DNA of 33,292 nucleotides from Gammaproteobacteria bacterium (lineage in GTDB: Bacteria; Pseudomonadota; Gammaproteobacteria; Steroidobacterales; Rariloculaceae). This document shows positions 33,099 to 33,292 of this stretch, in pieces (the stretch's first letter is position 1; the number at the start of each line of letters is the position of its first letter). A program made the position numbers and the translations under genes. The stretch covers positions 1-33,292 of the forward strand of contig JAJEFE010000084.1 of assembly GCA_022820625.1 (NCBI GenBank), written 5' to 3'. Under the pieces are notes generated by a model. It was not told where the DNA came from. It ran no database searches and saw only the letters and a list, made by a program, of their open reading frames with translations.

Positions 33099-33161
33099 CA
33101 TACAGGTGAACGAGTCGCGGACCGGCAGATCGATATACGACTACGTGGCAAAAGGTGCGTA

Positions 33162-33253
33162 TTACGGCTGAAAGTTGCCACCGATTACGGCTGAAAGTTG
33201 CCACCCATTTCGGGCGAAAGTTGCCACCGATTACGGCACAAAGTTGCCACCCT
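33162..33253. repeat. Four tandem 23-bp repeats, insertion-sequence end-like
   Basis: Units start at 33162, 33185, 33208 and 33231 with the common core AAAGTTGCCACC preceded by TTACGGCTG or a variant. No spacers separate them, so this is not a CRISPR. Runs of such GGTGGCAACTTT boxes are recalled from the ends of IS21-family elements, where the transposase binds multiple repeats. No transposase is inside the window, which ends 39 bp later, so the assignment is tentative. Confidence 0.6.
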
Positions 33254-33292
33254 GAGGAGCGCCGACGCGGATGACGGCCTGAGTAGTCTGCC

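Noticed and set aside
33162..33253. CRISPR array
   Set aside because: The 23-bp units are contiguous with no spacers and there are no cas genes.

Overview
The window looks like chromosomal DNA of a GC-rich gammaproteobacterium whose order I cannot resolve. The case rests on gene content and order. A complete rnfABCDGE-nth cluster is arranged as in Escherichia coli (rsxABCDGE-nth). An apbC/mrp gene sits divergent to metG, also as in E. coli. A purM-purN-DUF3108 unit is divergent from a DUF2066 gene. RNase T and a CGFS glutaredoxin (GrxD) are of gammaproteobacterial type. Coding is dense, with many ATGA, GTGA or TGATG overlaps. No rRNA, tRNA, CRISPR array, plasmid or phage module was recognised.

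Left part (1-6310): a short mobile element with 34-bp perfect terminal inverted repeats is followed on the minus strand by a secreted TPR protein, a CDP-alcohol phosphatidyltransferase and a DUF2066 protein. On the plus strand are purM, purN (purine synthesis) and an exported DUF3108 protein. A 40-bp tandem repeat fills the convergent gap before dcd.

Middle part (6318-16006): dcd and apbC are read leftwards as a 4-nt-overlapping pair. metG and the Rnf operon are read rightwards. Rnf couples ferredoxin and NAD redox chemistry to ion transport, or keeps SoxR reduced. nth follows.

Accessory part (16135-21960): an exported DUF6152 protein, two tandem exported cyclase-family (kynurenine-formamidase fold) proteins, RNase T, a vapBC toxin-antitoxin pair whose toxin appears to lack one catalytic aspartate, a monothiol glutaredoxin, and a visibly less GC-rich PuuD-like membrane protein ending in a strong terminator.

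Right part (22043-33292): nadC, a PLP-dependent group II decarboxylase, a lone GyrI-like domain protein, a thiolase, proC overlapping an SLC1-type dicarboxylate/amino-acid symporter, a YceI protein, an exported coiled-coil protein, a conserved-looking protein of unknown function, and a membrane-anchored parvulin isomerase that overlaps a HupE/UreJ metal permease. The last 300 bases hold a remnant of a PIN-domain toxin gene and a run of 23-bp repeats that resembles an insertion-sequence end.

I found no convincing new multi-gene system. The points most worth following are the inverted-repeat element at the left edge, the vapC with an altered active site, the paired cyclases with different metal-site motifs, and the unknown protein-parvulin-HupE cassette.
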